A model generated the notes under the pieces. The model searched no databases and was not told the DNA's origin. It saw nothing but the letters and a program-made list of their open reading frames with translations. 64,000 bases of DNA. Origin: Ephydatia muelleri (lineage: Eukaryota > Porifera > Demospongiae > Spongillida > Spongillidae). The translations under genes and the position numbers were made by a program. Position 1 is the stretch's first letter. Each line of letters opens with the position of its first letter. Shown piece by piece: positions 59,540-64,000 of this stretch. Location of the stretch: positions 1,758,229 to 1,822,228 of the forward strand of contig JABACO010000015.1 of the NCBI GenBank assembly GCA_013339895.1, given 5' to 3'.

Positions 59540-59880
59540 TCCTGAACTTTCCAATACCAATAACTATGTGTACGGTATCCTCACACATGGAAAACAATGC
59601 TGCCAGTAGCTTCATTGTTGACTGTCCATCTGCAAACTTAAAAAAATCTCACATTTGCATCTCTGAAAGAACTAACTCCAGTATTTCAATGTTGTATAGG
59701 AAATACTTTCTTCTTCTTTCTTCTTTGAACTGAGTAGCTGCATCCTCAAACTTTTTCAATTCCTCACATTGGTGCTTTTTCTGGCAATCTGAGAAAAGAA
59801 CAATCAAGCAAGTATCTTTTTAATATCCCTCTTTCCCTCTCCCTCCCCCTTACCAATTGAATATGACACCCCATTCAGAA
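59540..59880 (-). pseudogene. Truncated copy of exons 2-3 of the CARD-protease gene
   Basis: Nearly identical to about 42008-42337: it contains exon 3 with small deletions, the whole intron 2 and the 3' end of exon 2. Retention of the intron shows a DNA-level duplication, not retroposition. Both ends are abrupt, one close to the dispersed repeat. An aat/ttctt length change and a missing segment break the frame. No function is expected. Confidence 0.88.
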
Positions 59881-60384
59881 AATTGAAGTGGTTGTGTCGC
59901 CCTATAGCTACGAACATAGGCAACCGATGCCCCGTTAATAGAGCCAGCTGTGCACAACGTAATCAACACCTAAAAGCCATACTAGCAGTGACAAACACCT
60001 CTAACCTTTATGTTAGACATAAGTCACGTGGCCTGGCGTTGCGAACTAGCTATTGACTTACGCACAGTGAATATCGACCGCGTGTATTCAAAAAACGATA
60101 ACGACGCTCTGTGACTGAGATGGAAAATGCCAAAACCACCACGGTAAAGTTAGTTGAATGTACTGTCGTTTTTTGGTATAGTTTAACGGTAACGAATATT
60201 TTTCAAGCCTTTGGAAATCCACCATTTTTGTGTCTTTTTGGGGGTTGGCGCAATGAAGTTCGGTTTACATTTGACTTCATGTTAATGTGTATATAGATTG
60301 AGCTAGAACTGCATGAATTACATAGCTATAGCTTTCTTAGCCAGAAGGGGGATGGCAGCTACCAATTGTGGCTCAATACCTAGC
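59881..60384. other. Interval without recognisable gene
   Basis: A forward frame at 60111-60296 (61 codons) has no motif. No promoter or RNA signature is seen. Confidence 0.4.
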
Positions 60385-61622
60385 AAGTGCGCATCAGGTT
60401 CTGCATGCGGTCTTTGTTAGGAGCAAATGCCAAGCCAAGTCGATTAAATTTGGCATGGATTGACTCGGTCCCCTGTTCACCCAGGAGGAAAAAGGCCATG
60501 AACTCTTGAATTGCTTATATTTAGTTGCATATAGTGAACCCTACGTGTACACTGAACGTTGTTTCCCTACCTGGTCAAGTGCATGTGCTTGTTCAATGAA
60601 GTTCTGATCACATATATTGTGACATTTTCCATATAAGAAGAATGCGGTGATTAACTTTGATGCAGTTTCTCTTGTGCCATCTTTGATATAGATGTGCACA
60701 AAGTCTGGATGTTAGGTACCTGTAAATGTTTAAGTTGTATGAATTATTCACGTACACATGCATAGCACATGTACACTTTACCTTCAATGCCTTGTGTACA
60801 TGGTTGCCAATAAATGCCCCCCAAATACTGCTGTCGTACACCAAATGATTGCAATGCATTGTCAAGTGTCTTGACAAAGGGCCCTTCTTTTTCAGAAGTA
60901 CCCTCTTTCACAGTTGCTGTGCGTTTCGCCATGTGCTTTCTATATTGAACTAACTTGAATACAATTGTGCATGCTGTATAATGACTTACAAGTGCCTTCA
61001 CTGATTTCTTTTTTGCAGCAAATTGCTTCAAAAGGTCCACAGCAAGAGGGTTTTCCTCTCCATGAAGTAAGGCCACATATATTGCTACCTGCTGCAACAC
61101 TTCCCGTGAGTCAGTTTTAAGGTCTCCTTGGAGCAATGGAAGCCTTTGCAGTGCCTGGCTATACTTGGAAAAATTGAAATCAGTCGTAATTGTATGAGAT
61201 GCCAGTTCCAAGTCCAGTTGACAGCATAGAGCTTTCAGCAAATGGAACATCTTAGTGAAGATCCCCAACATTATGTGGAGACCAGGTGGGCAGACCTGCA
61301 TGGTGATTAACTCAAACAATTGTAATATGGGATTTGTGAAACGGGGATGTCAAAAATAAATAGGTACTGAGATGCAGTTAAAGAACTTCTGTGCATCTTT
61401 TCTAATACTGCCTGATGAGACATAGCACTGGTGGTCAGTACACATATCCTCAAGTGACCATTCAGTGGCATGCCCTTGAACGGATAGAGGTGTCCCCTTG
61501 GCTTCGCGAAGGTGGGGTCGTCCATCCCCACCAGACATGAGCTCAGACACCAGTGGGTAGCAGCAGTGCTGGAGGAGCACATAGGCTCCGCCTACCTCCT
61601 CCAGGCCCCTATGGGTAGCCAT
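60385..61622 (-). pseudogene. Mobile-element-type protein gene of unknown class (fragmentary)
   Basis: Reverse-strand segments in order: VSELMSGGDGRPHLREAKG (about 61540), HATEWSLEDMCTDHQCYVSS (about 61450), FDIPVSQ (about 61340), VCPPGLHIMLGIFTKMFHLL (about 61290-61230), a helical stretch to ALQSFGVRQQYLGG (about 60840), FIGNHVHKAL (about 60800), then GEQGTESIHAKFNRLGLAF (about 60460). From memory, this order of short motifs occurs in multicopy transposon-associated proteins of sponges and cnidarians; I cannot name the superfamily. Segments lie in different frames, with plausible short introns and some frameshifts. It may be a decayed element or a poorly resolved multi-exon gene. Confidence 0.5.
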
Positions 61623-61690
61623 CTGGTTACTTGGAATTTTGCAATATAGGCAAGGGTAGCATCCTGTTGCATGGTCATCATTTCACATTT

Positions 61691-62291
61691 CCTCCCCATC
61701 ATGGCTGTCAGTCTCCTCTCCATCATGGCTGTCAATCTCCTCCCCATCATGGCTGTCAGTCTCCTCCCCATCATGGCTATCAGTCTCCTCCCCATCATGG
61801 CTGTCAGTTTCCTCCCCATCATGGCTGTCAATCTCCTCCCCATCATGGCTGTCAGTCTCCTCTCCATCATGGCTGTCAATCTCCTCCCCATCATGGCTGT
61901 CAGTCTCCTCCCCATCATGGCTATCAGTCTCCTCCCCATCATGGCTGTCAGTCTCCTCCCCATCATGGCTGTCAGTCTCCTACCCATCATGGCTGTCAGT
62001 CTCCTCCCCATCATGGCTGTCAGTCTCCTACCCATCATGGCTGTCAGTCTCCTCCCCATCATGGCTGTCAGTCTCCTCCCCATCATGGCTGTCAGTCTCC
62101 TCCCCATCATGGCTGTCAGTCTCCTACCCATCATGGCTGTCAGTCTCCTCCCATCATGGCTGTCAGTCTCCTCCCCATCATGGCTGTCAGTCTCCTCCCC
62201 ATCGTGGCTGTCAGTCTCCTCCTATCGTGGCTGTCAGTCTCCTCCCCATCATGGCTGTCAGTCTCCTCCCCATCATGGCTGTCAGTCTCCT
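61691..62291. repeat. 24-bp minisatellite, about 25 units
   Basis: Unit cctccccatcatggctgtca plus gtct, with tct/tac and gtc/atc variants. The period is a multiple of three, so it gives long artefactual frames on both strands (MMGRRLTA repeats on the reverse). A one-base deletion near 62150 shifts the frame. A single unit remnant begins the duplicated copy at 44077. Confidence 0.95.
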
Positions 62292-64000
62292 CTCATGCAA
62301 CAATCTGCAAACGGGGTGGAGATGTAGCCATCAGACACAACAGATTGCTGGGCCACTTAGCACACCTATGTGCCAAGGCTGAGGAGGTAGGTAGGCAACA
62401 ACCTCACAATCGATTGTAGCCACCCTAGGTCAGCAGCTATCCGTGTTCAGATCTGGACTCAACCTCTCTTGTGACCTCATTGTTTATATTCACACAGTTT
62501 CGGAAGCGGGGTGTGTCTGCAGGGAGCTGCTGCCCAGGCTTGAAGCATGGTGCTGATGACCCCAGGTGTGGGGATCTGGGGGTAGGTCTGAGTCCCACTC
62601 GAGACCTGCGGTGGCTGTGAGCAGCTGTGAGGAGCTGCAAAACCAAGTACACAGGTCTGTTCCTTGTTCACTGTGTTGCCTCTGTCATCCTTTGTATAAT
62701 CCCAATTAACCTGCTAGCTTGTTTATTGCATGTGAAATGCTGTGTGAACTTTTAGTGTTCATGCGTGTATGCACCATTGCTATTTGTCTTGTGCGGATTG
62801 AATGCAATTTCTTATTTATAAGTTACATGCGAGAAGACTTTAAGGGATTTATGCCACACCCACTGATTCAGTGGTGGGAAATGAGATTTTGAAGCATGTT
62901 GTGACTGCAAAACACATTTCTATTTGTTCTCCCAATACCAACACACTACTGGACAATTGAGATTTTTGCTAACTGAGATAAAAATACTTTCATTATAAAG
63001 GTTATCACATTCAAGCACAATTAATGACAAAAGTTATGTACATCAAACAAAACTATCGTGTCCATGATCCTTTTGACTTCCATGTGTTGTTTTTTGAGAC
63101 ACTTAATGCATTCCTATACCCAGGCACTAGCTATTTTAACCCATAACTTACTATAAGATCCAAAAACAGTGATCTAATAATTTTGCGATTCCAATTGCCA
63201 GAAATATCCTCACTAGTTTTAATGTGCGTTGGAGCTGTACCATTTGTTCAGTGAAAATGGTGATCACCATACTGCTCATTTCCTCAACTGAAACGAGTGA
63301 GTATTCTGGACAAATGCACGCTACAATAGTCTTTTATGAATTTGGCCTGCTTTATATAATGAGGGTTGGATTTCCCTATCAGTTTAATTACACATGTGCA
63401 AGCTTACTAAGTTTTAAGCATTTTTTTGTCACATGAAGAATATTTTGGTCGCAAAACATATACCCACGCATAGCATTTTCTTTTTATATTGAAACATACA
63501 CCCGAAACCTAGGCCCAAAACCTATGCCCAAACATGACATTTCCATTTTATATTGAAACCTATACATTCGCTTGCAACTTGAAGACTCATTATGGAATCA
63601 AATGCTGCAATTTTGTCTTCAGAAATGTTCCTAGCTCGAATTATTTGCGATAAAAGGAAGGAGAAGAACAAATATGAATCATTCCACACAAATCAACAAA
63701 GCACACTCTGTATGCGCATATCTGGGATGGAGTTATGATATATCCCTACGTATGACCTCAGAACAGAGCAAACTTTCATTAATAAATCATTATCATTTGA
63801 AGTTGCTGCATGCTTCAATAGCAAAATGGAGTTATAAAACACGGAATTTTTAATTAGCGATACATTTTAATGCAAGCATTACATTTGTATTGCTTGCACT
63901 GGAAATGTTTATACTCTGCGTTAGACCCTTATTCGTGGCAATGATCCCACATTAATTTGTTTGTGAGTTAATTATGGCAGTGGCTAATTTTGATATGTAC
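62277..64000 (+). repeat. Segmental duplication of about 1.8 kb, copy 2 (runs to window end)
   Basis: Direct match to 44077-45930. It is joined to the 24-bp minisatellite at its left and cut by the window end at its right. It has a deletion of about 120 bp relative to copy 1 near 63825, and small insertions (for example tgtctgcaggg near 62515 and tatatcccta near 63740). Confidence 0.92.

Noticed and set aside
61691-62291. CRISPR-like regular repeats
   Set aside because: Units are contiguous with no unique spacers, and the DNA is eukaryotic. The same reasoning excludes 27483-27790 and 57652-57985.
61592-62419. Open frames of 180-262 codons with an eight-residue repeat
   Set aside because: The 24-bp period is a multiple of three, so repeats are open in several frames on both strands. 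There is no flanking domain, and a one-base deletion in one unit is tolerated, so no selection is visible.

Overview
The window looks like metazoan nuclear DNA, most likely from a demosponge. The genes that can be recognised are animal-type: DTL/Cdt2, a Death-domain protein, a CARD protein, fibronectin III modules and an animal-style chitin-deacetylase-like family. Introns are short (about 50-250 bp) and intergenic DNA is dense with repeats, palindromic acatgtac words, CA/TG tracts and long poly-G/C runs. The sponge assignment is an inference; no taxon marker is present.

Layout. 1-13735 is a giant inverted repeat with arms of about 2.7 kb. Its 8.3 kb centre holds a complete intronless chitin-deacetylase-like gene (reverse strand), a decayed copy of the same family, Ty3/gypsy-type integrase relics and a smaller nested inverted repeat. 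13736-27023 carries two more full-length deacetylase paralogues (forward strand), another decayed copy, a direct duplication of about 1.5-2 kb shared with the first block, and several MITE-like elements. 27483-30996 holds a minisatellite and then an 18-exon DTL/Cdt2 gene whose upstream region has E2F-type and NRF-1-type sites. 31229-32052 is a near-perfect foldback element.

33634-43229 is the most interesting region. Two head-to-tail paralogues encode an N-terminal trypsin-like protease domain, a helical/coiled-coil middle and a C-terminal death-fold domain. The upstream gene (40595-43229) has an intact His/Asp/Ser triad and ends in a CARD. The downstream gene (33634-39788) has Ala in place of the catalytic Ser and ends in a Death domain. 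A reverse-transcriptase element of about 3.4 kb sits inside one of its ancestral exons and now appears to be spliced out as an intron. A truncated copy of exons 2-3 of the upstream gene lies at 59540-59880. The pair suggests an active protease and a pseudoprotease in a cell-death or immune signalling pathway.

44077-64000 is mostly repeats: a duplication of about 1.8 kb (44077-45930 and 62277 to the window end), tandem units of about 1.2 kb, a 2.6 kb transposon with inverted repeats of about 470 bp, a decayed FN3 gene, an internally deleted hAT element with intact terminal repeats and target duplication, a mobile-element-type gene (60385-61622) and a 24-bp minisatellite.

Two exon joins in DTL and one exon of the Death-domain gene are out of frame by a single base, at or near short homopolymers. 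Residual assembly errors are therefore likely and should be considered before calling pseudogenes.
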